Origin: CAMDHY01 sp046156265
GTDB lineage: Bacteria > Pseudomonadota > Alphaproteobacteria > Rhizobiales > Segnochrobactraceae
Direction: 5' to 3'
Length of the DNA: 64,000 nucleotides
NCBI RefSeq assembly: GCF_046156265.1
Contig: NZ_JAWDIR010000022.1
Coordinates: 248,001 to 312,000 of the forward strand
Part shown: positions 50,536 to 59,598 of the stretch, piece after piece
Layout of the letters: each line of letters starts with the position of its first letter
Numbering within the stretch: position 1 is the stretch's first letter
The notes under the pieces: generated by a model
Databases searched by the model: none
What the model was told of the DNA's origin: nothing
The model's input: the letters and a program-made list of their open reading frames with translations, nothing else
Translations under genes and position numbers: made by a program

Positions 50536-52980
50536 ATGCATATCGTGACCGCGCTCGTTTTCGGCCTCATCGCGGTTGCGCTGCTGGGAGGTGGTGTCTG
50601 GCTCGCGGCGCTCGGGGGCAGCTGGTACTATCTGCTCGCCGGACTGGCGCTGGCCTTCGCCGCTGCCCTGGTGTGGCGGCGCGACACGCGTGCCCGCTGG
50701 GTCTACGCGGCGTTGCTCATCGGCTCGCTCGCCTGGGCACTGTGGGAGACCGGCCTCGACTGGTGGCCGCTCGCGACCCGCGGCGGTCTGATCGTCCTGC
50801 TCGGCCTGTGGCTGATGACACCCTGGGCGCTGCGCCGGCAGCCGGTGTGGACGTCCGGCGGCCGCATGCTGGCGATCGCGCTGCTCGCCTCCGTCGCGGT
50901 GGCCGGCGCCTCGCTCCTGAACGATCCGCACGATCGGCCGGGCACGCTCGCCCGGGCGGGCACGCCCTCCGACGCGCTTCCGGCCACGGACGCGGCCGGC
51001 GAGGAGTGGCCCCACTACGGCGGCACGCTCCTCGGCCAGCGCTATTCAACGCTCGACCAAATCACGACGGCGAACGTCGACCGGCTCGAGGTCGCCTGGA
51101 CTTACCGCACCGGCGAGGTGCGCGGGCCGCGCGACGTCACCGAGACGACCTATCAGGTGACGCCGATCAAGATCGGCGACTTGCTCTATCTCTGCACCGC
51201 GCACAGCGTCGCCATCGCCCTCGATCCGGTGACGGGCGAGGAGCGCTGGCGCTTCGACCCGGCGGGCGGCTACGACCAGGACCGCCAGCACCAGACCTGC
51301 CGCGGCCTCGCCTACTTTGCCGCCGATACGGGTGCGGCTGCCGCCCTCGACGCGGAGGGCGCCCAGGCCGAGCTTCCCGCCGCGCCGCCGCCGGCGACCA
51401 CAGATGACGAGGCCGCCGCCCCGCCCCCGACGGACGTGCCCCCGGTCGCAGCCGTCGCAGCCCTGACGTGCCCCCGGCGCGTCTTCCTGCCGACCTCCGA
51501 CGCCCGCCTGATCGCGCTCGACGCCGAGACCGGCGAGCCGTGCCCGGACTTCGGCGAGGGCGGCACCGTCGATCTCTGGGCGAACATGCCCCACCAGCGC
51601 AGCGGCTATTACTATTCGACCTCGCCGCCGGTGGTGGCGCGCGGCCTCATCATCATCGGCGGCGCCGTCAACGACAACTATCACATCGAATCGCCCTCGG
51701 GCGTCATCCGCGCCTACGACGCGACGACGGGTGACCTCGTCTGGGCGTGGGATTCCGGCAATCCGGACCGGACCGAGCCGCTCGGGCCGGGCGAGACCTA
51801 CACCGAGAACTCGCCGAACAGCTGGAGCATCTCGAGCGCCGACGAGACCCTCGGGCTGGTCTACATCCCGCTCGGCAACGCCACGCCGGACCAGGTCGGG
51901 ATTGGCCGCAGCGAGGCGGTGGAGCGCTTCTCGTCGTCGGTCGTCGCCCTCGACATCGACACCGGCGCGGTGCGCTGGGTCCGCCAGACGGTCCACCACG
52001 ACCTCTGGGACATGGACGTGCCGGCGCAGCCGTCGCTCCTCGACCTCTCGACGCCTGACGGCATCGTGCCGGCGCTGGTGCAGCCGACCAAGCAGGGCGA
52101 GATCTACGTCCTCGACCGGCGCACGGGCGAGCCGATCCTGCCGATCCGCCAGCTTCCGGCGCCGCAAGGTGCCGGCATCCCCGGCGACTTCACCGCACCC
52201 ACCCAGCCGATCACGGACCTGACCTTCCGGCCGCCGGCGCTCACCGGCGCGGACATGTGGGGCGTCAGCCTGCTCGACCAGCTCTACTGCCGCATCCGCT
52301 TCCATTCGCTGCGCTACGAGGGCCAGTACACGCCGCCGTCCCTCGGGGGCACGCTCGTCTATCCCGGCAACTTCGGCGTCTTCAACTGGGGCTCGGTGGC
52401 CGTCGACCCGACGCGCGGCGTGATGTTCGGCATGCCGACCTATCTCGCGTTCACCGTCCAGCTCGTCCCGCACACCGACATCGGGCCCGACGAGACGGTC
52501 AACGCCGGCGAGCAGGGCCTGAACCTCAACGAAGGCGGCGACTACGGCGTCATCATGGGGCCGTTCACCTCGCCGCTCGGCCTGCCCTGCCAGGCGCCGC
52601 CGTGGGGCTTTGTCGCCGGCGCGAACCTCGCCACCGGCGAGATCGCCTGGCGCCACAAGAACGGCACCATCCAGGACGCCGGCCCGGTGACGATGCCGCC
52701 GCTGAAGCTCGGCGTGCCCGGCATCGGCGGCCCGATCATCACCGCCGGCGGCGTCGCCTTCCTGGGTGCAACCATCGACGACTACCTGCGCGCCTACGAC
52801 CTCGACACCGGCGCGCAGCTGTGGTCGCACCGGCTGCCGGCCGGCGGCCAGTCGACGCCGATGACCTATTCGGTCGACGGGCGCCAGTACGTCGTCCACG
52901 TCGCCGGCGGCCACGGCTCGCTCGGCACGACGGCCGGCGACTACGTCATCGCCTACGCGCTGCCCGAGACGGGGGGATGA
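50536..52980 (+). CDS. gcd: Membrane-bound PQQ-dependent glucose dehydrogenase
   Basis: An 814-residue quinoprotein. Five N-terminal membrane helices (ALVFGLIAVALLGGGVWLAA, GGLIVLLGLWLMTPWALR and others, residues 1-125) anchor it. The eight-bladed PQQ propeller follows, with GGTLLGQRYSTLDQITTANV, HHDLWDMDVPAQPSLLDL, VYPGNFGVFNWGSVAVDPTR, and NAGEQGLNLNEGGDYGVIMG. It oxidises aldoses to lactones in the periplasm, passing electrons to ubiquinone. An Ala/Pro-rich insert (AAADTGAAAALDAEGAQAEL and PPPATTDDEAAAPPPTDVPP, ~255-315) interrupts the usual CRG...CPRR stretch. No pqq biosynthesis gene is nearby, so PQQ comes from elsewhere. ATG 50536 follows GAGGAG. Confidence 0.92.
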   Translation: MHIVTALVFGLIAVALLGGGVWLAALGGSWYYLLAGLALAFAAALVWRRDTRARWVYAALLIGSLAWALWETGLDWWPLATRGGLIVLLGLWLMTPWALRRQPVWTSGGRMLAIALLASVAVAGASLLNDPHDRPGTLARAGTPSDALPATDAAGEEWPHYGGTLLGQRYSTLDQITTANVDRLEVAWTYRTGEVRGPRDVTETTYQVTPIKIGDLLYLCTAHSVAIALDPVTGEERWRFDPAGGYDQDRQHQTCRGLAYFAADTGAAAALDAEGAQAELPAAPPPATTDDEAAAPPPTDVPPVAAVAALTCPRRVFLPTSDARLIALDAETGEPCPDFGEGGTVDLWANMPHQRSGYYYSTSPPVVARGLIIIGGAVNDNYHIESPSGVIRAYDATTGDLVWAWDSGNPDRTEPLGPGETYTENSPNSWSISSADETLGLVYIPLGNATPDQVGIGRSEAVERFSSSVVALDIDTGAVRWVRQTVHHDLWDMDVPAQPSLLDLSTPDGIVPALVQPTKQGEIYVLDRRTGEPILPIRQLPAPQGAGIPGDFTAPTQPITDLTFRPPALTGADMWGVSLLDQLYCRIRFHSLRYEGQYTPPSLGGTLVYPGNFGVFNWGSVAVDPTRGVMFGMPTYLAFTVQLVPHTDIGPDETVNAGEQGLNLNEGGDYGVIMGPFTSPLGLPCQAPPWGFVAGANLATGEIAWRHKNGTIQDAGPVTMPPLKLGVPGIGGPIITAGGVAFLGATIDDYLRAYDLDTGAQLWSHRLPAGGQSTPMTYSVDGRQYVVHVAGGHGSLGTTAGDYVIAYALPETGG

Positions 52981-53085
52981 GCGACGGACTGGCCGGCGGT
53001 CGGATCGGGTAGCCGGGTTCCGGCGTTCGCGCGGACAAGCCTCGTCTGGCGGCGGGCCACCTGCCTATCCGGGTGCGGGGGTCCG

Positions 53086-55824
53086 TCAGGCTGGCGCGGC
53101 CGCAGTCGGCGGGAGTGATGGTGGAGAACCCACCATCGATCCATTCGACCGGTGGACAGGCGGCGGGGTCGCGCGGGCGGCCTCGGCGAGACGCATCAGC
53201 ATCGCCTTCAGCGTCGCACCGTCATGTACCGGCTCGGGAAAGGCCAGCCGGCGGACCTGCGCCCCGTCGGAACGCACGAGGTCGAGCCCCCCCGAATCGA
53301 CGCCGGTCACAGACCATGTCCCGGCTCCCGCCGCGCAGAGGCGCATGGCGATGAGCGCCAGGATCTGGGAGAAATCCTCGTTGAGACGCTGCAAGGCCCA
53401 GCTTTCGAGCCCGGCGAGGGCATCGGCCTCCGCCGGGTCGATCAGCAGCACGTCGTCCGTCAAGGAGAGCAATGTGCCGCCCGGCCCGGCGAGGCGACCA
53501 GCCGTCACCTCGAGGCGCCAGAGGGACAGCTGATCCGTCGGCGCCTCCGGCGGGTGCCGCGCGCCGAAGCGGCGACGCGCGAGGTCTGCCGCCGGACCGG
53601 CACCGCCGACCGGCGTCGCGCGGCCCGTCAGGATCAGGCGGAGGCCCGCCACCGACGGGCCGTCGGCGACCTCGGCGGCGAGGCGCAGCATCGCGTCACC
53701 GGCGAGGATCACGTCCGGAGGCGCCCCGCTCGCCAGAAGGGGGGCACCGTCCGGCATCGTCGCCACCGCGACCTGGAGCATCGAGCCCCCACCCCCCGCC
53801 ATCGTCAGCTCGCCGGTTCGCGCCGTCCGCAGCAGCGCCCGCGCCGCCCCGCGGAGCTCGGATTCGCTCCTCGCCGGGGTCGCAGGCGCTGCCGCCGAGG
53901 CGACCTTGGCCGCCGCGAGGTCGGCCGGGGTCGGCAGATCCGCCGGGGCCATTCGCCGATCCGTGCGGCCCACGGCTTCCGCGCCGATCATCCACAACAG
54001 CCCGGGCAACAGCTTGTCGAAGAAGGAGGCCTGCACGATGTTCCGCGGCCGCCAGCCCTCGTCCTCGATCCGCCCGATCACGCCGTCGACGTCGATGAGA
54101 TCGCCGACCTGCTCGCGCGCGCCGTTCTCGAACGCCCAGCGGACGAGTGCCGCGCTGAAGCGCCGGGTCCGGTCGGCGGGATAGACGATCTCCGACGGCT
54201 CGGAGACGCGCAGGCCGGGGCCCGGGCCGCCAGAGGTCGGACGGGACGGAAGGTAACGCGCCTTCATCAGCCGCTCCGTCCGGTCGCTGAGCGAGGGCGT
54301 GTCGCGGCCGACGGCGATCATCTCCTCGAAGGCGGCGAGATCCTCGTCGGCGACAAGACTGCGGTCCCATCGCCTTTCCGCCATCGGCGCGAAGGCGAGT
54401 TCTGCGCCGCCGAAGTGCCGGAGGATATCGAAGACGACCTTGTTGTGCGCCGCCAGCCCCGGTGACAGCGCGCGCCGCGCGCGCACCAGCCAGGGGTTGC
54501 CGAGCAGGTCCGGCTGGATGCGGCGGCGGTTGGCCTGCACGGAGGCGAGGCCGAAGTGCGTTCTGCAGCGGCCGGCGAGATAGGCTTCCGCCTCCAGCGT
54601 GTCGGGTCGCGCGCCCTGTTCGAGCAGGCCTTCATAGAAGGCGATGATCCCCTCCCGCATCCGCTCGACACCCGCGTCGGTGACGAAGTCGAGCTGGCCG
54701 ACCCGCCGACGGCGCGCGAGCAGGTGGTCGACGCGCTGCGGCACCGACATCCGCAGCACCGGGCCCCGCAGGGTCATCACCGCGCCGGTCTTGCCGCCGA
54801 GGCCGCCACCATAGAAGCCGGTGAGGTGGATGTAGTCGTCGAGGAACACGTCGGACGGAAAGGCCGACCCGCCGTCGCGCGCGCCGCCGTGCAGGAAAGC
54901 GTCGAGCCCGAATGCCTCGAATGCAGCGGTCGCCGCGGGGGCGGGCAGCGGCAGGATGGATTCGCCGACCGCGAGATCGTAGCGGTCGGCCAGGAGTGCC
55001 GCGACGTGCGCGTCCGGATGAGGCCGGTGCATGATGTTGCGGATGCCGAAGCGGCGGCGCAGCCCCATCGACAGCATCAGGCCGAGCATGGCGCGGCTGT
55101 CGGCGCCGCCCGTCAGGTCCATGACGACGCTGGCGAACGGCCACCTCGCGAGCAGGGCCTCCAGCGCGCCCCGCATCTGGGCGCAGGCGGCCTCGATGCT
55201 GGCCTGGTAGGCCTCCCCGTCCTCGCGATAGCGGAATGCCTCCGGCCGCGACAGCACCAGCCGGCCCGCCTCGAACGACACCCCGGTGCCGTACGGCAGG
55301 CGGTCGACGCCCTCGTAGAGGAAGGGCCCGCCGACCGGGCCGTTGAAGGTGAGGTTGGCGAGGCAGGGCAGGAACGACCGCGCCGGCGGCCGGCCGTTGT
55401 GGGCGAGGACGGCGGCGACGGCGTGGGCGCTGTTCGACAGGACGTAGGCTCCGTCCGGGCCTCGCCAGACAGAGAGCGGGTACATGCCGAGCGCGTCAGT
55501 GACGACCGTGATCGTGGGCGGACCGTCCTCCACCGCCGTCACCGTCACCAGACAGAACGCGCCGCCGAGGTCGGAGAGGTCCCGCCCGACGAGGGCGGCG
55601 ACGTCGCCGGGGCGACCCGCCGCGCGGTGGACGAAGAGGTCGCGGTCGAAGGCGTGCCCGTCGAACACGAGGGTCGCACCGCCGCACCGCAAGGGCGCGT
55701 GCGACGTGGCGACGACGACCTCCCCCTCACAGACGAACCCAGGGGCGGCATCGATGGCCCACGTCGCGTGCGTGAAGACGGAGGCGAGCGGCAGCGAGAC
55801 GCCACGCGCAATGACGAAATCCAT
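53086..55824 (-). CDS. Large asparagine synthetase-like protein
   Basis: A 912-residue protein. Residues ~1-170 resemble the class II amidotransferase fold (GGAFCLVTVTAVEDGPPTIT, DALGMYPLSVWRGPDGAYVL) but begin MDFVIARG, so the catalytic N-terminal Cys is absent. The ATP-pyrophosphatase core (~180-540) has the P-loop SVVMDLTGGADSRAMLGLML, where most enzymes read SGGxDS, followed by FGIRNIMHRPHPDAHVAALL. A further ~350 residues of unusual length end in TWSVTGVDSGGLDLVRSDGA. Without glutaminase it may use free ammonia or an amine, forming an amide, lactam or isopeptide-like bond. No lasso-peptide precursor was found beside it. ATG 55824 has GGAG six bases upstream. It runs in tandem behind the GntR gene, 89 bases apart. 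Confidence 0.75.
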   Translation of the reverse strand: MDFVIARGVSLPLASVFTHATWAIDAAPGFVCEGEVVVATSHAPLRCGGATLVFDGHAFDRDLFVHRAAGRPGDVAALVGRDLSDLGGAFCLVTVTAVEDGPPTITVVTDALGMYPLSVWRGPDGAYVLSNSAHAVAAVLAHNGRPPARSFLPCLANLTFNGPVGGPFLYEGVDRLPYGTGVSFEAGRLVLSRPEAFRYREDGEAYQASIEAACAQMRGALEALLARWPFASVVMDLTGGADSRAMLGLMLSMGLRRRFGIRNIMHRPHPDAHVAALLADRYDLAVGESILPLPAPAATAAFEAFGLDAFLHGGARDGGSAFPSDVFLDDYIHLTGFYGGGLGGKTGAVMTLRGPVLRMSVPQRVDHLLARRRRVGQLDFVTDAGVERMREGIIAFYEGLLEQGARPDTLEAEAYLAGRCRTHFGLASVQANRRRIQPDLLGNPWLVRARRALSPGLAAHNKVVFDILRHFGGAELAFAPMAERRWDRSLVADEDLAAFEEMIAVGRDTPSLSDRTERLMKARYLPSRPTSGGPGPGLRVSEPSEIVYPADRTRRFSAALVRWAFENGAREQVGDLIDVDGVIGRIEDEGWRPRNIVQASFFDKLLPGLLWMIGAEAVGRTDRRMAPADLPTPADLAAAKVASAAAPATPARSESELRGAARALLRTARTGELTMAGGGGSMLQVAVATMPDGAPLLASGAPPDVILAGDAMLRLAAEVADGPSVAGLRLILTGRATPVGGAGPAADLARRRFGARHPPEAPTDQLSLWRLEVTAGRLAGPGGTLLSLTDDVLLIDPAEADALAGLESWALQRLNEDFSQILALIAMRLCAAGAGTWSVTGVDSGGLDLVRSDGAQVRRLAFPEPVHDGATLKAMLMRLAEAARATPPPVHRSNGSMVGSPPSLPPTAAAPA

Positions 55825-55913
55825 GCCCGCTCCGAGACAACGACGCAGGGCGATTGCGCCGGCGCGATTGTCCCCCGGCGGAGCGCCGCCGTCGAGACCG
55901 CCGTTCGGCCCCT

Positions 55914-56642
55914 CTAGCGGCGCGTCAGGGCGATCGTCCGCGACGTCTCCTCGCTCAGCCACCAGCGCGAGGAGCCCTCCACGGCCTGCCGCAACGTGTG
56001 GCCGGCGAAGAAGATGTGCTCGCGCATCAGATGGTCGGCGCGCTCGGCGTCGCGCGCCTCGATCGCCCAGAGGATGCGGTGGTGGTCGTCGTGGGACCGC
56101 TTGATGAGGTCGTAGTCCTGCCAGATGAACACCCGGTCGGAGGCGAGCGGGACGTTGTGGCACTGGCGGACGAAGTCGATCACCCAGCGGTTGCCGGCGG
56201 TCTCGAGGATGGTCTCGTGGAAGCAGACGTTGATCGCCCGGTAGGGCGGCAGGTCGTCGGGATCGAGGACGCCCTTGGCGAGGATGCGGTCACCGCCCGC
56301 GACGCACTCGCGCAGCCGCTCGAGCACCGCGGCCGACACGCCCTGCTGGGCGCAGAGCCGGGCAGCCAGCGATTCCAGCCGCCCGCGCGCCTCGAAGGCC
56401 TGCTCGACATCGGAGAGGCGGAAGGCGCGCACGGCGTAGCCGCGGTTCGGCTCGTAGTCGAGCAGCCCGTCGCGGGCGAGCAGGGCGAGCGCCTCGCGCA
56501 GCGGCGTCCGTGACACGCCGAGCTCCTCGGACAGCGGCACCTGCTGCAGGCGCTCGCCCGGCGGGATCTCGCCCGACAGGATGCGCTCGCGGAGAAGCTG
56601 CGCCACCTCGCCCGCGCTCGTCGGTCGACCCGCCTGGACCAC
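55914..56642 (-). CDS. GntR family regulator (FCD type)
   Basis: A 242-residue DNA-binding protein. The winged helix reads LLRERILSGEIPPGERLQQV followed by PLSEELGVSRTPLREALALL and GLLDYEPNRGYAVRAF, typical of GntR. The FCD effector domain carries His residues in NVCFHETILETAGNRW, SHDDHHRILWAIEARD and HLMREHIFF, which bind a metal and an organic acid. It probably represses the divergent SDR-TRAP operon at repeated TTTTATCCAA sites and is released by its substrate. GTG 56642 is preferred, with GGAGGGG upstream; ATG 56702 lacks a ribosome site and would overlap the operators. Confidence 0.88.
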   Translation of the reverse strand: MVQAGRPTSAGEVAQLLRERILSGEIPPGERLQQVPLSEELGVSRTPLREALALLARDGLLDYEPNRGYAVRAFRLSDVEQAFEARGRLESLAARLCAQQGVSAAVLERLRECVAGGDRILAKGVLDPDDLPPYRAINVCFHETILETAGNRWVIDFVRQCHNVPLASDRVFIWQDYDLIKRSHDDHHRILWAIEARDAERADHLMREHIFFAGHTLRQAVEGSSRWWLSEETSRTIALTRR

Positions 56643-56663
56643 CGGACCCCTCCCGCCCTGGGT

Positions 56664-56830
56664 TTGGATGCACGATTTTATCCAATCGTGTTCGAGAAGC
56701 ATTCTGGGAGCACGGGAAGCGGTTGACAAGCCGCATAAGCCAATGGATTTTATCCAAAGCTGCGCAGACGCACCCCGTCGCCGCGCTCTGCCGCCGTTCG
56801 GTCGAGGCCGAAGGGGCGCATTGGATAAAA
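56664..56830. promoter_or_regulatory. Repeated TTTTATCCAA operators between GntR and the SDR-TRAP operon
   Basis: Three copies of a TTTTATCCAA-type motif lie in the 224-base divergent gap. GATTTTATCCAATC begins at 56674, with TTGGAT 10 bases before its ATCCAA as an inverted partner. CAATGGATTTTATCCAAAG begins at 56741, where TGGAT-TTT-ATCCA at 56744-56756 is a perfect inverted repeat. TTGGATAAAAA at 56821 is the reverse half. TTGACA at 56723-56728 lies 17 bases upstream of GATTTT, so the middle site overlaps a likely -10 of the operon promoter. Confidence 0.75.
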
Positions 56831-56866
56831 ACAGCGGGCCAAGCCCGCCGCCCGGGAGGCCCCTGC

Positions 56867-57625
56867 GTGAACCAGAACCGCGTCGCGATCGTCACTGGTG
56901 GAGCCCGCGGCATCGGCGCCGCCATCGCCGGAGCGCTCGCCGAGGACGGACTGAGCGTCGCCGTCGCCGATCTCGACGCGGCGGCCGCCCGGGCGACCGC
57001 CGCCGCGCTCGGTGCGCCCCACCGGGCCTACGAAGTCGACGTCACCCGCGAGGCCTCCGTGACGGCCCTGTTCGACGCCGTGGAGGCCGACCTCGGCCGG
57101 CCCTCCGTACTCGTCACCTGCGCCGGAATCCTCCTCTTCAAGCCCGACGGCGACCGCCCGCTCGTCGTCGAGACCGATCTCGACCACTGGCAGCGCACGA
57201 TGACGGTGAACGCCACCGGCTGCTTCCTGTGCTGCCGCGAGTATGCCCGCCGCGCCCCGGCCGACGACCCGCTCGGCCGCGTCGTGACGATCTCCTCCGT
57301 CGCCGCCCAGCTCGGCGGCTATCGCTCGAGCGCCGCCTACATCGCCTCGAAGTCGGCGGTCATCGGCCTGACGAAGGCGCTCGGCCGCGAACTCGCCGAG
57401 CGCCGCATCACGGTCAACTCGGTCGCCCCCGGTCTCATCGACGCGCCGATGCTGCGCCTGTCGCTCGACCCCGCCGACGATGCGCGGGCGTCCGCGACCA
57501 TTCCGCTGAACCGCCTCGGCCAGCCGGCCGACGTGGCGGCGGCGGTGCGCTTCCTCGTCTCGCCGGGCGCCGGCTACCTCACCGGTGTCACCATCGACGT
57601 CAACGGCGGCTACCGCATGCAGTAA
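56867..57625 (+). CDS. SDR family oxidoreductase, first gene of the TRAP operon
   Basis: A 252-residue SDR. TGGARGIGAAIAGALAEDGL is the nucleotide-binding start, with acidic VADLDAAAA after strand 2 (NAD preference), VLVTCAGILLFKPD, the catalytic Ser in VVTISSVAAQLGGY, and Tyr-Lys in AAYIASKSAVIGLTKALGRE. The C-terminal GVTIDVNGGYRMQ is standard. It probably oxidises a hydroxyl of the imported compound. GTG 56867 has GGGAGG seven bases upstream and follows directly on the GntR-operator region, so it is the first regulated gene. The DctQ gene follows after 50 bases. Confidence 0.9.
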   Translation: MNQNRVAIVTGGARGIGAAIAGALAEDGLSVAVADLDAAAARATAAALGAPHRAYEVDVTREASVTALFDAVEADLGRPSVLVTCAGILLFKPDGDRPLVVETDLDHWQRTMTVNATGCFLCCREYARRAPADDPLGRVVTISSVAAQLGGYRSSAAYIASKSAVIGLTKALGRELAERRITVNSVAPGLIDAPMLRLSLDPADDARASATIPLNRLGQPADVAAAVRFLVSPGAGYLTGVTIDVNGGYRMQ

Positions 57626-57675
57626 CGGACGGGACGACGGCGCCCCCGCGCCGAACGTTCCGCAGGGAGGACGGC

Positions 57676-58218
57676 ATGACCCAGAGCGAGCGCAGACCCC
57701 GGCCGGCGTTCGAGCGCCTGCTTGTGGCGCTCTCCACGATCGGCGGCATCGTCCTGTTGCTGATGATGGTCCACATCAGCGCCGACGTGTTCATGAAGTA
57801 CGTCTTCAATGCGCCACTGCAGGGCACGCTCGAGATCGTCTCGAGCTACTACATGGTGCTCGCTGTCTTCCTGCCGCTGCCGCTGGTTGAGTGGCGCCGG
57901 CAGGCAATCCTCGTCGACGTCGTGTTCATGCAGATGCCGCGCTGGATGAAGCTCGGCTGCGTCGTGCTGGTGCTCGCCGTGATGGCCGCCCTCTACGGCG
58001 CCTTCGCCTGGCAGACCTGGAACGACGCCCTGCGTGCCTACAGCCGCAACGAGATCGCCATGGGACCGGCGCAGACGGTGATCTGGCCGTCCCGCTTCGT
58101 GCTGCCCCTCGGCTTCGGCCTCGCCAGCGTCATCGCGCTCTGGCACCTCGCCGGCGTGGTTATCGGCTGGGACCGCGACTCCTGGCTCCGCGCCCTCGAC
58201 ACCTCCGGCGTGGAGTAG
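57676..58218 (+). CDS. TRAP transporter small permease (DctQ type)
   Basis: A 180-residue membrane protein with four expected spans: LLVALSTIGGIVLLLMMVHI, LEIVSSYYMVLAVFLPLPLV, MKLGCVVLVLAVMAALYGAF and LPLGFGLASVIALWHLAGVV. DVFMKYVFNAPLQGTLEIVS is the conserved DctQ segment. It pairs with the large permease, encoded after a 4-base gap, and with the binding protein downstream to import an organic acid with a sodium gradient. ATG 57676 follows GGGAGG. Confidence 0.93.
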   Translation: MTQSERRPRPAFERLLVALSTIGGIVLLLMMVHISADVFMKYVFNAPLQGTLEIVSSYYMVLAVFLPLPLVEWRRQAILVDVVFMQMPRWMKLGCVVLVLAVMAALYGAFAWQTWNDALRAYSRNEIAMGPAQTVIWPSRFVLPLGFGLASVIALWHLAGVVIGWDRDSWLRALDTSGVE

Positions 58219-58222
58219 GCCC

Positions 58223-59533
58223 GTGGACCGCGTCGACATCGGCCTCCTCTCGCTCGCCGTCACCCTCCTGCTCATCGCCATCCGCATGCCGATCGGCATC
58301 GCGCTTGCCGGCGTCTCCTTCGTCGGCATCGGCGTGCTGACGAGCTGGAAGGCGGCGTGGGGCATCGTCAGCGCCATTCCCTACAACTTCATCGCCACCT
58401 GGGAATTCTCGGCGGTGCCGATGTTCCTGCTGATGGGCTACATCGCCGCCCGCAGCGGCATCACCGGCGGCCTCTTCCAGGGCATGCGCATCATGTTCGC
58501 CCGCGTGCCGGGCAGCCTCGCCTCGGCGTCGGTGGCGGCGAGTGCGTTGTTTGCGGCGGCCTCCGGCTCCTCCGTCGCCACCTCGGCGGCGCTGTCGCGG
58601 ATCGCCGTGCCGGAGATGCTGAAGGCCGGCTACGAAAAGGGCCTCGCGACCGGCACGGTGGCGGTCGCCGGCACGCTGGGCTCCCTGATCCCTCCGTCGA
58701 TCCTGATGGTGATCTACGGCGTCTTCACCGGCACGCCGATCGGCGAATTGTTCATGGCGGGCTTCATCCCCGGCATCCTCAGCGCCATCGCCTTCATCCT
58801 GATGATCACCATCCGCGTGAAGCTGAAGCCTTCGCTGGCGCCGCGCACAGAGGTCGTCTTCACCGCAGCGGAGAAACGCGCCGCGCTGAAGGACGTCTGG
58901 CCGCTGCCGACCCTCATCCTCGGCGTGCTCGGCGGCATCTTCGCCGGCGTCTTCACACCGACCGAGGCCGGCGCCGTCGGCGCGCTCCTCGCCATCCTGG
59001 TGGCGGCGCTGCGCCGGTCGCTCTCCTTCCCGATGCTGTGGGAGGCGATCATCGACGCGGCAGTGGCCACCTCGGTGATGTTCATCATCGCCATGGGCGC
59101 GGCAATGTTCACCCGCCTGATGGGCCTCAGCCAGGTGCCCGCCTTCATCGCCGACCAGGTGCTGACGCTCAGCGACAACAAATACGTCGTCATCCTGATC
59201 ATCGCGGCAATCTTCATCTTCCTCGGCATGTTCATCGACTCGATCGGCATCATCCTTTTGACGCTGCCGATCCTGATGCCGCTTTTGACCGAGCTCGACA
59301 TCAACATGGTCTGGTTCGGCATCATCACGATCAAGCTGCTGGAGATCGGTCTGGTGACGCCACCGGTCGGACTCAATGTCTACGTCATCAAGACATCGCT
59401 CGGAAATCTGGTCGACCTGCCGACGATCTTCCGCGGCTGCACGTGGTTCATCGCCACCGACCTCGTGATGCTCGCGATCCTGATCGCGTTCCCGATCCTG
59501 TCCCTGTTCCTGCCGAGCCTGATGGTCCGGTGA
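58223..59533 (+). CDS. TRAP transporter large permease (DctM type)
   Basis: A 436-residue permease with about 12 membrane segments and the DctM signature: RMPIGIALAGVSFVGIG, IARSGITGGLFQGMRIMFAR, FAAASGSSVATSAALSRIAV, TVAVAGTLGSLIPPSILMVI, YGVFTGTPIGELFMAGFIPG and GIITIKLLEIGLVTPPVGLN. It moves the substrate delivered by the binding protein across the inner membrane. GTG 58223 starts four bases after the small permease stop, which suggests coupled translation. Full length, with no interruption. Confidence 0.96.
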   Translation: MDRVDIGLLSLAVTLLLIAIRMPIGIALAGVSFVGIGVLTSWKAAWGIVSAIPYNFIATWEFSAVPMFLLMGYIAARSGITGGLFQGMRIMFARVPGSLASASVAASALFAAASGSSVATSAALSRIAVPEMLKAGYEKGLATGTVAVAGTLGSLIPPSILMVIYGVFTGTPIGELFMAGFIPGILSAIAFILMITIRVKLKPSLAPRTEVVFTAAEKRAALKDVWPLPTLILGVLGGIFAGVFTPTEAGAVGALLAILVAALRRSLSFPMLWEAIIDAAVATSVMFIIAMGAAMFTRLMGLSQVPAFIADQVLTLSDNKYVVILIIAAIFIFLGMFIDSIGIILLTLPILMPLLTELDINMVWFGIITIKLLEIGLVTPPVGLNVYVIKTSLGNLVDLPTIFRGCTWFIATDLVMLAILIAFPILSLFLPSLMVR

Positions 59534-59598
59534 CCCTTCTCGACCCGCGGGCCGGAGGCGGCGCGCGCAACAAGCAGACCCACACGGAGGAGACCGAG

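Noticed and set aside
53086..55913. Lasso-peptide biosynthesis locus around the asparagine-synthetase-like gene
   Set aside because: No precursor peptide, no PqqD/RRE-like or transglutaminase-type protease and no dedicated exporter were found nearby.
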